DNA from: Leucogyrophana mollusca
Taxonomy: Eukaryota > Basidiomycota > Agaricomycetes > Boletales
NCBI GenBank assembly: GCA_021014945.1
Contig: MU266383.1
Coordinates: 62,001-126,000, forward strand
DNA: 64,000 nt
Direction: 5' to 3'
The translations under genes were made by a program, and so were the position numbers. The notes under the pieces are model-generated. The model made no database searches. It was not told the origin of the DNA and worked only from the letters and a program-made list of their open reading frames with translations. The first letter of the stretch is position 1. Each line of letters opens with the position of its first letter. Shown here in pieces: positions 1-12,565 of this stretch.

Positions 1-60
1 AACCATGGATCGACTCGATAAATGCGTACCCCTCGCCTACAAGATCGTGATATCGAGGTA

Positions 61-1011
61 CTAGCTAGCCAGCTTCCTCTTCAGCTTCGATTGACTTGGC
101 AAGGGAATTCTCTTTCCTTCTGCCCTCAGCTTTGCTAGCTCAACTTGCGTCTCCTCCAATTCGCGCTTCGTTATCGATCTCCTCCTCGCCACCTCCTTGA
201 GAATCTTGTCCCTCCGCAAATGGCCCGTAAAGCGCCATGTCTTGCTCCCTTGTTGCGTGACTCGCAATAATTCATACCTCCTCCACCTCGTCAGCGCCCC
301 GAGAGCGAATTTTTCTTCCAGCCAGTCCTGACGCTCTTGCCTCTCTTTCTTATCCATATCCTCCATAGCCTGGGGGTAATAGAATGGGTCTACGAGCCCG
401 ACTACTGCCCGCTTGTAAGTTCTATAGGCCCTAGTCTCCCTGGAGCCTGTTGGAGAGCGGTATAAGGGAGAGACGTAGTTGGCAGTGCGGATGTATGTAG
501 TCTTGACACCATAAACACTGGACAGATACGAGCGAATGTCGGTTTTGGTCACGGACTGTGGGATGCGGAAAGTGGCTTCGTATGGGTTGTAGGGCTGATC
601 CTTCGGTGTATGGTTTCGAACCATACGGAAAATGATGTTCGGGAGGTAAACTTTCTGTCCCACTACTCTGAGTTCCTTCTCCCCCTCGTTGTCCACTTGC
701 TTGACACCACGCAACCGCATCCGCCTTTCGTTGAGCGCGTCTAGCCACTCGGCCTCCGAGAGGTCTTTCCCATGGTGGCCAAGGAGATCTCCTTTTGCGA
801 GTGCTCGCTGGTATCTAGAGAACTCTGTTGCGGTGAGGTCGCTGCCTGGAGGGGGTTTTAAGCTAGGTCGTTTGCGCAAACGACGTTCGCGGACGGCGAG
901 CGGAGTCGATGCTTCCCGTGCGACGGCCGCTACCTCTGAGAGGGCAGTTGCGGCTCTTTCTGGTGGTTTGGTCGCGTAAAGACGTCGGAAGACGCGAGTG
1001 AGAGACTGCAT
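61..1011 (-). CDS. MRP20: Mitochondrial large-subunit ribosomal protein uL23m (MRP20-like)
   Basis: This is a single-exon gene of 316 codons with its ATG at 1009-1011. The N-terminus is basic and hydroxylated (MQSLTRVFRRLYATKP), as expected of a mitochondrial presequence. The middle third, around residues 120-200, matches the uL23 fold: a VYLPNIIFRMVRN strand, then FRIPQSVTKTDIRSYL and VYGVKTTYIRTANY, the helix and hairpin that contact 23S-type rRNA. The C-terminal 100 residues are highly charged and rich in Arg and Lys, an extension usual in fungal mitoribosomal proteins. The expected role is structural, near the peptide exit tunnel of the mitochondrial 54S subunit. It is divergent from the phosphatase gene starting at 1242. 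I judge the family from the conserved core and have no alignment; confidence is high for uL23m. Confidence 0.85.
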   Translation of the reverse strand: MQSLTRVFRRLYATKPPERAATALSEVAAVAREASTPLAVRERRLRKRPSLKPPPGSDLTATEFSRYQRALAKGDLLGHHGKDLSEAEWLDALNERRMRLRGVKQVDNEGEKELRVVGQKVYLPNIIFRMVRNHTPKDQPYNPYEATFRIPQSVTKTDIRSYLSSVYGVKTTYIRTANYVSPLYRSPTGSRETRAYRTYKRAVVGLVDPFYYPQAMEDMDKKERQERQDWLEEKFALGALTRWRRYELLRVTQQGSKTWRFTGHLRRDKILKEVARRRSITKRELEETQVELAKLRAEGKRIPLPSQSKLKRKLAS

Positions 1012-1241
1012 ACTCGAATCCCGTCTGGGTTAACTTCAGAGCTGAAGGCAAATGCAAGGTGTAAAAACCGGATTTCCCAAAGCGTCATGCTACCACGTGG
1101 CCACGTCCGCCAGCTAGCCGTGAGCTGGGGTTGCTTTACACGGTGAAGCCCACATACAAACGCCCAGCGCAGTCTCGCACAGACTGCGACTACATAGGTA
1201 TCGATCTGGTCATTCTATAACTCAGGCTTGTAGCAGCCATC
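1012..1241. promoter_or_regulatory. Divergent promoter between uL23m and the Dcr2-like gene
   Basis: The 230 bases separate two head-to-head start codons and must hold both promoters. They contain a palindromic CACGTG at 1094-1099. I see no clear TATA box. That the two genes share control is inference from the spacing. Confidence 0.5.
1094..1099. promoter_or_regulatory. CACGTG E-box-type palindrome
   Basis: A perfect CACGTG sits in the divergent promoter. In fungi this hexamer is bound by bHLH factors such as Cbf1. Occurrence by chance is possible, and no function is demonstrated. Confidence 0.3.
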
Positions 1242-3801
1242 ATGGCGCTCTCTTTCTTTCGTTTCTTCCGCTTTCTCAATGGGATATTTGCCCCAATGGC
1301 AGCAGTGATTGGCTTCTCCTGCTTGCTCACATTTATATTCATATTATACCAACCAACTGTAGGGCCAGGTGAAGTTCAGCGGCTGGGATGGCAATCATGG
1401 GATAGCGTATCGATGTCCGACGATGCTCAGGTTCCTGCCAGTGGCAGCAGTCCAACCAACCCAGCTCCTCCTGTCGAGTCGGACGTCGACTGGTGGAACG
1501 TATCAACGCCTCAAGATCAGACGGTCGACATGTCAAGTTTTCCCTTGGATGTGTGGGCTCCCTTGCTACCCCACGATACCGGCTGTGCGTATGATCTTCA
1601 GACTCTCAGCACAGGAGACTGATAGGCAATCACAACCTCTCACAAGTGTCTGAAATTGCTATCACACGCTGCATGTTCCCGCCGAACCTCATGGGTGACC
1701 TATGCGCACCTGGTACAACAATAGAGCAAGATGCCATTAAGGGTAAATGGGTTCGGGTGGACAGAGACCTGAACAAGCAGTCAGGCGTGTGGAGCCTGGT
1801 CAGTAGCTGGCCGTAACTTTGACCACCCAGACTTGACAAGGCCACTTTGGCAGAACATATACTACAGGCGTACTCGGCGTATCGATATTCCATTGATCAC
1901 TGACATCCAACTTCTACCCCCGAGTGAGAGGCCCACGCCGTTGACCGATCCCTGGGTCAAGGTCGACCATTCGATTCGGGATGGCGTCATGCGCACGGAG
2001 CCGCTGTATCTCTGGTACCGCACTGGGAAAACCATGCACGAGATGACGGAAGAAGAGAAAGCACAGCTTATCACGGAGGTAGATGTCCTGTATGGGGAGG
2101 ACAGGCCGTGGTACGGATTTGATAAACTCCAGCCTGCCGTCACACCAGAGAAAGAGGGCCGCTTGGAGAGCGTCTACGTATCATACCGTAGGGGCGTGAA
2201 GCGTGCGTCTGTCTTCGTACCTTTCGCGTTCCCTCCGCTAATTTGACACTGATAGCCGTGCCCCGTGCCCCTCCTCTACACTTCTCGCATGATGGCAAGT
2301 TCAAGATTCTCCAGATCGCTGACCTTCATTTCTCTGTTTCTCGTGGAGAGTGCCGAGACACTACGATCTCGCCTTGCGTTGGGTCGGACAACCTTACCAA
2401 CACGCTTCTTGGACACGTTCTGGACGAGGAGAAACCCGACCTTGTTGTATTTTCTGGGGACCAGCTTAATGGACAAGGGACATCATGGGACCCAAAGTCA
2501 GTATTGGCGAAGTTCGCGACGGCCGTAACAGACCGCGGCATTCCTTGGGCCGCTATCTTTGGCAACCATGATGAAGAGAACGGGGACGTAAAGGCCGAGC
2601 AAGTGAGGATGATGCAGGCGCTCCCGTACTCCTTAGTCGAGAGTGGTCCCAAGGATGTCCATGGCGTTGGCAACTATGTCTTAAAAGTCAAGAGTGCTGA
2701 CGCGTGAGTGCTGTTAGGCAACCTTGATACGCTACCTGAGATCACAATATCCCTTGTTAGGTCGAAGACTCACCTGCTAACGCTCTACTTCTTGGACTCT
2801 GGGTCATACTCGAATGGTTACCTCGACTGGTTTACCGGCTTCTTTACCCCAACAGAATATGACTGGATACGTCAAGTGAGCCACGTCGTGTATGCTGTTT
2901 GCGATCTATTCACGCCACCTATCCTAGGATCAAATCGACTGGTTCCTGGAACAGTCCAGTAAGTGCGAGTTAGTCCTCACGTTTTAACGATATATCTGAC
3001 GTCGGGTTGAAGTGTCGATCCAGCCAATAAACCGTCCTTTTAGCCCAGATACAGGCAAAGACTTCGGTGGTATCTGGACACGTCAAGCTGACCAAATCAC
3101 TCCGACCACTCGCAAACTCGCGAAGCCCAACGCGCTGATGTTCTTCCACATTCCATTGTAGATTTGCATTCTTTCATTGCTTATACACTACTTACGTGGT
3201 TTCATCCAGGCAAGAATCGTACGGAATCGCAGATAAAGATCCCCACACTGGTCAATCCCTGGACTTTGGTCTGCATGGCCTCGAAGGCCCAGGAGCTGCA
3301 AAGAAAAGCGACGGATTCTTTGAAAAAGGCTTATTGGCAGCTCTGGAGAGCGACCATCGAGCTGGAGGAGGTATCCCCGAAGTCAAAGTCGTTGCGAACG
3401 GCCATTGTCATAGTAAGTCGACCTTTGTCCATGCCTGGTCGCCCGCGTGCTGAGCTATTGCACAGTAACTGAAGACTGTAAACGCGTGAACGACGTGTGG
3501 TTGTGCTTCGGGGGTGGAGGGTAGGTCTTCTGCGGGATACCGTTCTGGCTGCGTTTGCTCATCTGAATTACATCTAGATCATACTCTGGTTACGGGAAAG
3601 TTGGGTGCGTTCGTTCAGAGCAGGTTTCTTGAACCTCGATGTCGCTGACAACCTTGCAGATTTGACAGGCGATACCGCGTCTATGAGATCTCAGACTTCG
3701 GAGAGACTATTCGAACGCACAAACGCACGGAAAAGGATGTCATACTGAATGCGATGGCTCTGGCGGGTGCTGGAGCGGCACCTTATAATTGGCAGGCGTA
3801 G
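1242..3801 (+). CDS. Dcr2-like calcineurin-type metallophosphoesterase
   Basis: This is a multi-exon gene. Residues about 5-40 form a hydrophobic membrane anchor, followed by a Dcr2-type N-domain (exon 2 encodes ITRCMFPPNLMGDLCAP). The metallophosphoesterase core carries the expected motifs: ILQIADLHFS, VVFSGDQLNG, IFGNHDEE, MFFHIPL and ANGHCH. It ends with the Dcr2-typical tail CFGGGGSYSGYGKVGFDRRY and the stop at 3799-3801. In yeast, Dcr2 is a phosphatase linked to cell-cycle entry and the unfolded-protein response; the role here is inferred. Exon 1 is 1242-1584 and exon 2 begins at 1647. One internal exon is only 27 bases (3578-3604, encoding SYSGYGKVG). All metal-ligand motifs are present and the exons join in frame, so the gene looks intact. 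Confidence 0.85.
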
Positions 3802-4118
3802 AGGGCGGATAGGCCGTGTATTACTAGGGCGGCGCTGGTGGACTTGTACTATCTATACGCTCAATGGAAGAATGCATCTCACAACGCCCGATAGAGTACC
3901 AGCCTCAGTAACTTTCCATGTGCTTCCATGTCCCGAGTCAGCCAACAGGCGATATAGGGCATTCCCTGATTTAGCGAGAGTGTCCCACGACAGTGCTCAG
4001 GGCCAGTACCGAGGAAGAGGGTCCTTGGAAGGTCAAGACTGCTCGAACTCGTATTCCTGGGTCTGGCTAATCAAAGGACTCATATTCTGTGATCTGTTGA
4101 GCATTCTTATGTTCTCAA
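3802..4118. other. Intergenic: 3' flank of the phosphatase and promoter of the Bud6 gene
   Basis: The 317 bases lie between tandem plus-strand genes. I see no coding potential, repeat or strong core-promoter motif. Confidence 0.5.
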
Positions 4119-7100
4119 ATGTCCTCAAACACAACCCCCCCTCCTCCGCCTTACTCTGGACATAATTCTCGACGCGAAAACCAATCTGTGGCCTCTACCC
4201 ATTCCTCAAGCTCAAGCTCGTCGCGCGGTGGCCGCTCGCATGCTCATGTGAGTTTGAACCTTCGTGTAGACCCGTTTCACTGTTTTCTCAAAGAATCGTA
4301 GCCTGCCGTTGAATCTGCTGTCACGCGCCTCTTGGTGGCCATAAAGCAGCTCCTAGAGTCGCTTACGCTATGGAGTACACTCAAGATGACAGAGACGCAA
4401 GTTAGCGACGTGTACGTTCGTCTCGGGAATGATTTCAACGCGGCAGTGGCTGCTTTTGCTGCGTTTAGCATCGACATGGGGTGCGTGTCCTTCCTTGCAA
4501 CTGTACACACCCTTTTGGCTAAGTTTATCGCAGAGACCTCATGTCTGTGCCCGAAGACCTACGCGAGATTCTGGAAACCTGTCTAGCTGAAGAGGCGACT
4601 CCAGACAACCTGTCGGTCTATCTACCCAAAGTACGCCAGATCATCACCAACCTTCTGCAGGGGCTGCGCGGCAAGCAGTCCATGTATCGACAAATAGTCT
4701 CCGAGCACCAACATCGCCATCGGTCAGGACAGTCCTCGCACTCTCGCACTGACAGTCGATCCTCAAGATCGGATAAGCCTTCCTCACGACGTGAAGGTGA
4801 AACAAAGCATCGGTCACAGCTTTCGCGCAGCAATGCTTTGGAAGACGGCCGCAGTGGGGATAGAGAGAGTACTGCGAGGCAGTCTGTTCGGTCGTCCACC
4901 AGACGACAAGAGGCTCAACCTCGCCAACCTACCCCTCCCCCCGTATTCGAAGAACCAGACGATGATGTCCCTGTGCGCGAGAGTAATACTAGCAACAGCA
5001 CGAATGGTATGCCGGAACGCTCTTCGATGTCTACTCAATCACGACGCTCTGAACGAACATCTACCCCGCTGGCTAATTATCCTCCACTCGAAGACTCGCC
5101 GGCGAGAGGGTCGACGGACACTCTGGTGGCTTCAGGAGGCACAGCAACACCTCAACGACCTGTGCAAAACAAAGACATGCCTCCCACCCCACCCCAACCA
5201 AATAGTTCCGCCGTACCTTCATCTGTCAAACGCTACTCCCTCGTGGACCGACCCGTCTCCTCGCCGCCCGTCTCACCACCAGCCGTTGTCATAGACGAAC
5301 CTCCACTAAGCCAAGAAGACGTCACTGGCACCGATCGGATAGATCCTGCGACTCCTCCGGAAACACCTCCGATAGATTCTCTACAAACCCCCGCTGCCGC
5401 CAGTTCTCTCGCTGCTCTTAAGAATCGCGACGCCCTGGAACGGCGGGCTTCCAAGCGTTTCTCAGTTTACAATATAAACAAGATAACGGGAGGTACTGCT
5501 ACACGGGAGCGCTCGGGACGAAGTAATAATGCCAATAGGCGATCGATGGCTGCTTCATCGACGTTGACACCGGGTGATTTGGCCGTACTGACGGAAGCTG
5601 AAGAGCCGTCACAAGATGACTTGAGCCGAGATGGGAGTTTGAGGGTGCAAAGGTCACCGTCGAGGACCCCTTCGCCAGCTGGGGCACAAGGTGCACCTCC
5701 TGTCCCACCTTTACCTCATTTCCCGACACCAGAGCCACAGCGTTCGCAGCCAGAATCACGACACGTCCCCTCCGAGAGGGTTATCGCTCAGGAACCTCCC
5801 GAGCTGCCATCTGCTTCCCCTACATCTATTTCCGTCTTCCTTCAAGTTGGCCGTGAGGTGAAGAAGGCTGCAATCGACCCTGGCCTGACGTTCTCGTCCT
5901 TGCGAGTTCTGTTTGTGGATAAATTCGCGTACAACCCTGGACTCGAAAACTTCCCTGCCATTTATATTCGGGATCCTTCGAGTGGCGTGCAGTACGAATT
6001 GGAGGATATTGACGAGGTGAAGGACAAATGTTTATTATCTCTCAACATCGAACGTAAGTTGCCTCCTCCACTTAATCGCTTCTTTGCTAAGGGACGGTGT
6101 AGCACTTGATCAGATCAAACAACACATCGATTCCCAAATCTCGACTCTATCGAATGACCTAAAGGAGCTCAAGACGGCAATATCAAACAATCGACGTTCT
6201 TCCCACATCGCTCCCATTGTCGCACACGACTTTGCTGAAAGCACACCAATGGCCGACCGTCCATCTGACAAGCACTTCCAGCATGTCGCTCGGCGGCTCT
6301 CTCGTATTGTTGGCGATGGCCACAGCCCTTTCATAATACCACAGATGACAGGACAGTCGCTTCAACTTCAACCCCAGATAACAGGAGCTTCGATGGTGTC
6401 GGAATATTCCAGTCGCGTCGTGAACGACCTGAAGACGCAGTTTGATGAGGTGCAGAATCTGCGACGCGATCTTGGAATAATGAGGCAGCTGTACACAGAG
6501 TTCATGACGCAGACCAAAGAATCACTTGGCGCTCTACGTACCCAGACACAGACCGTGAAGCAGCTTGCTACCGCGAAAGTGGGCGGTGCGCGCGGATACA
6601 TCGATTCCGGCAAAACAAACTTGGACACCCGCAGTCAGAACGTCTTGACGAAGGTGGAGGAGCTTCAAGACACTATCGAGGCACTCAAAGAGGACGTTCT
6701 CAAGCGACAGGTGACGCCTAAACCAAACGTGCTGAAATCTATCCAGGATGACATCGCTGCCACTGCTACGGAGTTAGGAAGCTTAAAGGAGCACATCGAT
6801 ACTATCAAGCCGATGTGGAAGAAGACTTGGGAGGAAGAGTTGCAGAATATCGTCGAAGAGCAAGGCTTCCTCGGTCACCAGGAGGAGTTCCTTAACGATC
6901 TTCTGGAAGATCACAAGGCGGTGGTGGAGGTGATGGGCCACGTCGAGAAGGTCATTTCCATTCGTGGCACCGCTCCCGGCCGTACCAGTCGTGGTCGTGG
7001 CTTCAAGCCGCCTCCTCCTGAAGAAGGCCACAACGGGCTGACCACTGTTATGATGGAGATCCGTGGGGCGGCTATTGATCCGGAGCGGCGGATGAAGGCG

Positions 7101-7337
7101 ATCGCCGCCAACCAGAAGAATCGCGAAAAGGAACTGGCTAGTCGTTCCGATGAATTTCAAGAAGAGCTGACTGGCTTCGTCGCGGGCAAGAAGCTCAAGA
7201 TGACAGGAGGTGCAGAGGAGGCAGAGCGTGTGAGACAGAAGAGGAACGAGTTCGCGCTGAAGGCGATGTTCAACAGTGCATCGACGTCTCCTGGGGACAG
7301 CCAGTCGTTGTCTCCAATCTCCCCGAATTTCGAGTAA
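4119..7337 (+). CDS. BUD6: Bud6/Aip3 actin-interacting polarity protein
   Basis: Four exons join cleanly in frame: 4119-4247, 4302-4480, 4534-6053 and 6103-7337, giving 1,020 residues. A short conserved helical segment near residues 44-105 (VTRLLVAIKQLLESLTLW) is followed by about 400 residues of Ser/Pro/Arg-rich disorder. The AIP3 domain starts near residue 533 (SISVFLQVGREVKKA) and runs through a long coiled coil with LDQIKQHIDSQISTL and SLKEHIDTIKPMWKKTWEEE. Bud6 binds actin monomers and stimulates formin nucleation at sites of polarized growth; in hyphae that means tips and septa. The closing residues are Ser/Pro-rich. Both the N-terminal motif and the C-terminal core support the call. 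A second polarity factor, an Axl2-like protein, lies at 23.6 kb. Confidence 0.9.
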
Positions 7338-8487
7338 TGGAGGAGGGGTTGGGACGTGTTTGTTTTCACTATCACTAATTGTTTTTCCGGAATTGTAGTC
7401 TACTTACCACTGGGACATCACATCCAACTTTCATCTGTGCTACCTACCGTCTTTTCAACACGATCCATCTTTAGTATTCGTACGGTACCTTCCCCCGCTC
7501 AATGCAGCACGTTCAATAATTGACGTCTAGAGACTAGGAGAAGACTCAAGAAGCGCGGCGGAGCATAGTAAATCCAATCCTTCCGTTTCCGAATTTACAT
7601 TTCAGTTCCCAAACTCCATGTATGATACAAAGTCCAGTTTATTTCCCCCAAGTTCCCTGAATATCTCCAGTTCTCATGTATGTGGGACCCCCACAAATTA
7701 GCTTTCCTCTTCCCTACAAGTGCTTTCTTATTTCCGCCCCTCCTATCACTAGGTAAGTGTGCTGCCTTCTATATCATGGCTCTCCAGAGATTTTCGAATA
7801 GCTGAAAGGCGATTATGCCATGGAGAAGGTATGTTTCTGGGTGCAAGCAGAAGAAACCAAACGGGTCATCAGGTGACAGACGGACAAAGTATAATAGGCC
7901 TTACGGGTTTCTCGACCTTGGGCGTCGTTGCACTGTTTCACCGGGTATTCTGATGTGCCGGGGAGTAAAGAATATGTAGGAAAATTTGAAAGACATGGCA
8001 AGTGCGACCTGGCTCAGCCTGGGTGCAGATTGCTATGGCGAGTCGTCGACCTGGCCCAAGTTAAATGGGCTGGCCGGCGGGGAGTGGGGATCTGTAAGAG
8101 TGGATAATAATGTTGGAGATATTCCATGCGGTCTTATATGCACTTCATATATAATGACAACCCAGTACGAGATCCGTGTGCGAGCACAAAAGGATATGCT
8201 CCACCGGGACAACCCAGCGTCGCCGGAGACAATGAGAGCTCAAAGAATGGCATAAAAAGGACAATAGGGGCCCTTATCCGGAAGTGCCGACAAATAGTAC
8301 CATAACAGGAAGGTGCTGTGGTTGAATGGAGGGAGCATATCACGCTCTCGAATCCCAATCTCCACCTCTACAGTCACCACCTCTAATCCATACGCAAGAA
8401 TCCCGTGGAGACATGCAGTTTCAGGAGGCGGTTTAGAATGAGGCACGTAATTCCGATCCACGGGTTGAGGCTCGACTTCGGGGTCGA
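7338..8487. other. Intergenic, about 1.15 kb, no gene seen
   Basis: This lies between the convergent Bud6 and monooxygenase genes and should carry both 3' ends. Short open stretches on both strands show no family resemblance, splice pattern or start context. Confidence 0.5.
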
Positions 8488-10164
8488 TCAGTACGCAATA
8501 GGATCTAATGGAAATATAAACCCGCCCCTCCTCTCCCATTCTCCCTGCCATTCGTTCAGACGATCCATGAGGAGTGCCCAATCTTGCTCGGTTTCCACGT
8601 TCTTTAGCCAGTCCTGTTGAGTCCCCAGCTCTTCCACGCGCTTCCACCCTCGCTTTAAATATTGATATCCTGAGGCTTCTCTTCGCCAGCCCTCGACAAA
8701 CTTCCGTCCGTCATCCGGCAAGTCACCATGCTCCTTGAGATAGTCTACCAGCCTGTCTTGGTAATCAAATGCAGATCCCTTGAGCACCATTCTGTGTCCG
8801 ACGTTGTATGGGTCATATCCCTTCGAACGTAGGTCTTCCTCGGTGTTCGCCAGGAGTTGTAACAAGTCGCTGCGTGGCGGCAACAAGCTTCCGTTTGCTA
8901 TGATATGTGCCGCGTAGATACCCTGTGCGAAATCCGACGGGCAATTCGACACCAGGATTGGGAGACCTATAAATGCCAAGGCATTCGGAGGGTACGAAGG
9001 AGATAGTGAAAAGATATGTTCGTGCAGGGGGAACAAGTACCGGAGGTTGGTCACCAGTTTTTGTGAATATGTGTCGTTGGAATGGGCACCAGGTACAACT
9101 GACAATTCTCCACCCCTTTCGAGGAACGGTACGCGAAGGTCATATCCGGTGCCCAGGATTATGGAGTCGGCATCCGAGATCGTCGTCCCATCCTTGAAAA
9201 CGACCTCATTTGCGGTGAAGTGCGATATCTCTGGCATTATGATCACCGGTCCTGTCGCAGGGTCGTCGTTTCCGCGAACTGAATGGTATGTCTGTAGACA
9301 GTGTTAGTGGTTAGCACTTAACTAACTGAGGCAACCGGATAAAAGCCTTACTCGTCTCGCTTTCATGCACACCTGGGAAGCTGCATCTCTCCCACTCGCG
9401 CCTGAGCCGACCACTACAACTGTCCGGTTGATATAACGCTCAGGTTCCCTGTACCATATTGAATGCAATATTTCGCGCGGTGGTCCACCTTTCGGACTGT
9501 TCTGCAGCCAGTCGTCTTGACCGGGGAATGTCACGATGTGTGGTTCATGATTATGGCCGTTGGCGACCACGAGATGATCGAAGGATTTGGTGAGGTTCTC
9601 TCCTCGATGATCCTGTACAACCACTTGCCAATGACCCATTGTCGAATCTCCGACCCACGAGGACGACAAAACGGTGTGATTATAGCGGATATATGGTACA
9701 AGTTTATTATGCTCTGCATAGTCTTGGTGGTAAGATTCCACGTATTCGTGAGCCGGGTACATGGGGGTGCCGGGGGGGAATGGAAATCCGGGGTAGGTCA
9801 TCGTAGGGACAGGTGTGTTGGTGTGTAACAGCGGGTACAGAGGCGTCTCTGGTAAGTCTGGTGGACGTGCGGGATTTGGATCTGGCAACCTAGGTTCGTC
9901 AGTCCTTCCGCGTGCATCGTAAAGCTGTTTAGGGGCGCACCATATACCTCCCACTTGCCTACGTTGTTCGTAGAGAATTATGTCCCATCCTTTTCGTGTA
10001 TCCTCTGGTAGGTCTAGTAGTGTCTTTAGGACTGCTAGCCCTGCGCTCCCGGCACCGACAATACCCACTGACTTTGGCGACGGAGTGGGCTCGATATCGG
10101 CTACATTGACCGGCGCCAGCAGGGACGCCAGCAACGAAAAAACATATTGTCTGACGTTGACCAT
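8488..10164 (-). CDS. Flavin-containing monooxygenase with signal peptide
   Basis: Two exons, 10164-9352 and 9291-8488, give 538 residues; the 60-base intron has GTAAGG and CAG ends and joins in phase 0. The first ATG in frame is at 10164 and opens a hydrophobic leader (MVNVRQYVFSLLASLLAP), suggesting entry into the secretory path. An FAD-binding Rossmann motif follows (VGIVGAGSAGLAVLK), then VGGIWCAP as in FMOs. A second dinucleotide site, VVVVGSGASGRDAA, lies just before the intron. The ATG-like motif region reads IILGTGYDLRVPFL. The family oxidises nucleophilic N or S atoms, or acts as a Baeyer-Villiger enzyme, using NADPH, FAD and O2. The substrate is unknown. Basidiomycetes have many such FMOs, and nothing nearby suggests a biosynthetic cluster. 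Confidence 0.85.
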
Positions 10165-10482
10165 CTTCGTAGATCCAAAAGGGACCTGTGGATGGTTGTC
10201 CACTGACGCCCGCGTTTTATATGCGAGCTGGAACAGAGAACCTCATCCCGGACTCCAATGGCGTGCTCCCACGAGAGTACTTGAGTTCACACCGCCCACA
10301 ATGCACGTTTCAGCTGTTGCAACGCGTACGTATATGGACCAGAGGAGCTATTCTTGGTCACAGATAGGCACTAAAGGGGCCCCAGAGTTCCTAATGCAGT
10401 TGGAGATCCCCTGTCTCTGTAATCCAACTAGTAAGCAAGAACGTCGTCTAAGCACATAATCCCGAGAGCGTATGATACCATG
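10165..10482. other. Intergenic: monooxygenase promoter and DHODH 3' flank
   Basis: The 318 bases lie between two minus-strand genes. An open stretch continues upstream of the monooxygenase ATG but has no ATG start, so I treat it as non-coding. Confidence 0.5.
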
Positions 10483-12316
10483 CTACGAGGCAGACGCCAA
10501 TAAGACCGTACCGCTTTCTTCTCCAACATTGGCCTTCAAGCTCTCCACATCGCTACCGATCCTCTCACCAAGTCTGTCTAGTAGTGACTTGAGCTCCTGA
10601 GCTTCCTCTATCAGTTTTCCTATGGTCCCCTCTCCACTTTCGGCAGGGGTTGGCGCCGGTGCGGGCGCTTTCCAGCTTGTCTTTTCCACAGATTCCCTGA
10701 CCACGGCACTCCAGGTCGTACCCTCCGATTCCAGTAGCTTACAAAGCTCGTCTTTGATGCGCCGACACGCGCCCGCACCATCGTAGCCGAACCCAGTGTA
10801 CACCTGCACAAGTGAAGCACCCGCTCTTGCATATTCCAATGCATCTGCGCCACTACTGATGCCACCGCATCCAACGAGGGGAATGCTAGAAGGGAGTTGA
10901 GCTCGCAGCGTCCTGAGAGCTAGCAGAGAATGGGGTTTGAGCGGGGCACCCGAGAGGCCACCCATTTCCGACTTGTTAGCTACGCGAAGAGATCAGCTTT
11001 GATTTCGACACGAAGTAAACACTATTATGCTCACGATGCGATAAACTTGATGGCCTACGGATAGTCGTGTTACTGACAATGACACCATCGATGTTACTTT
11101 GTCGGATGACTTCTGCGATTTCAATTATCTGAGACTCCTCAAGGTCCGGAGCGATCTTCAAGACTAGCCGCGGCCGCCGCGAGGTTATAGGCGAAACCGG
11201 AAGTTCGTCACGAGCCTTCACGACGTTTGCAAGTAGATCCTCTAGTAGATCTCGATTTTGTAGGCCTCTGAAAAGCAATCAACTCAAGACCTACCATAAA
11301 TGATACTTGCATAGTGCTCACCGAAGTCCTGGTGTGTTTGGACTTGATACATTGACGACCAAAACATCAGCGTAGGCTCCAAACGTCTTCACGCCGGCAA
11401 CGAAGTCATCTGCAGACTCCACAGGCGATTCTTTGTTCTTTCCCAGATTGACGGCCAGCATTGCTCCGGGACGAAGAGCAGCTGTGGAGCTGTCTTCTGC
11501 TTCGTGGAATGTGGGTATGCGAGCGCGTAGACGGGAGAGGACAGAAGCGGCCCCCTGCGATGGGAAGCCATACCGATTGATGAGGGCCGAGTCATCGGGA
11601 AGGTGGAAAACGCGTGGTCGAGCATTTCCTGCCTTTTAATGGGACGGGGTGAGTTCGGTTCGTGGTGCAATATCCCGAGTAGCAATACAGCGTTGGCTTT
11701 CGCAGTTGGCACTCATTCATGGCTAGGAGAACTGACCTGAGGTTTCGGAGTAACGCTACCAATTTCAACCCAGCTGAATCCAAGGTCAAACAGACCTATG
11801 TTCCAGCTCAGCCGTTGTCATGACGCCTGTTCAAGGATAGACGCACCGTCTACTGCCTCTCCGTCCTTGTCAAAGCCAGCGGCCAGGCCTACGGGATTAG
11901 AGATGTCCTGGTTCCAAATCTGCTCCCGAGTTCAGCAATGTTCATACAGTTGAAGTAATCACACGGGACAATCCCACCTCCGACCGCAGCCTCTCGTGGT
12001 CTTGGAGAGGATCGCGGGGACCGAGCCCGCTTCTGAGAACCTTCACTGCAATCTTATGGCCAGTCTCCGCATCAAATGTATAACGAAGCACTGGAGTGAG
12101 AACATAGCGATGTATCGCTGAACGTGCATCAAAGTAGTACACGGCGAACAGCCCAGTGGAGAGTGCGAAGAGCGTAGTGTAAACCGTGGCACGAACGGGA
12201 GAGCGCAATGTTGACGTTGTGGATGAGGTCGAAACTCTTCGGGAGAAAACATAAGAGGGCGAGACGGGACGGCTGGATTTGAGCCAATGTCGAACGATGT
12301 TTCCACGCAAAGACAT
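10483..12316 (-). CDS. Dihydroorotate dehydrogenase, class 2, mitochondrial
   Basis: Six exons join in frame: 12316-11978, 11919-11847, 11795-11737, 11632-11322, 11267-11035 and 10979-10483, giving about 503 residues. The N-terminus has an Arg/Ser-rich presequence and a membrane segment ([18 protein letters not shown]), typical of class 2 enzymes of the inner mitochondrial membrane. Core motifs are [49 protein letters not shown] (with the catalytic Ser region), LKIAPDL, IVSNTT and [20 protein letters not shown]. The enzyme oxidises dihydroorotate to orotate with ubiquinone in pyrimidine synthesis. The exon 5/6 junction is the least certain. The tail is unusual: after the normal end there are about 70 extra residues, a Pro/Ala stretch and a predicted coiled coil ([20 protein letters not shown]). 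Confidence 0.92.
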
Positions 12317-12565
12317 GGCCACAACGTCTGCGATTTAGTCGCGAGCTGCCAGTGGTCGGACTCGGACGAAGACAAAACGGTTGCGTTGTTTACACTTGTT
12401 GAATCCTGAGGCCATTGGCCTCTACAAGTTGCGAAACTGCTGTCTCATCCACAAAGCAAACGCCACAAGTTGTAACATACAAACTGCTCATGATGGTAAT
12501 ATTACAATTGCACAAGCTTGCACGTGAAAAAATACATCTCACTATCCCTTGTCAGCTGTCACGTC

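Noticed and set aside
6783..7160. Long antisense frames over Bud6 and similar ones over ACC1 and Sen2
   Set aside because: They mirror codon bias of the sense genes and show no domains.
8240..8647. Minus-strand open frame of 135 codons
   Set aside because: It overlaps the 3' end of the monooxygenase in another frame and has no motif.
10165..10203. Earlier start of the monooxygenase
   Set aside because: The frame opens with GTG, not ATG; the ATG at 10164 directly begins a signal peptide.
8488..12316. Monooxygenase plus DHODH as part of a metabolite cluster
   Set aside because: DHODH is primary metabolism, and no synthase, transporter or regulator typical of a cluster is nearby.
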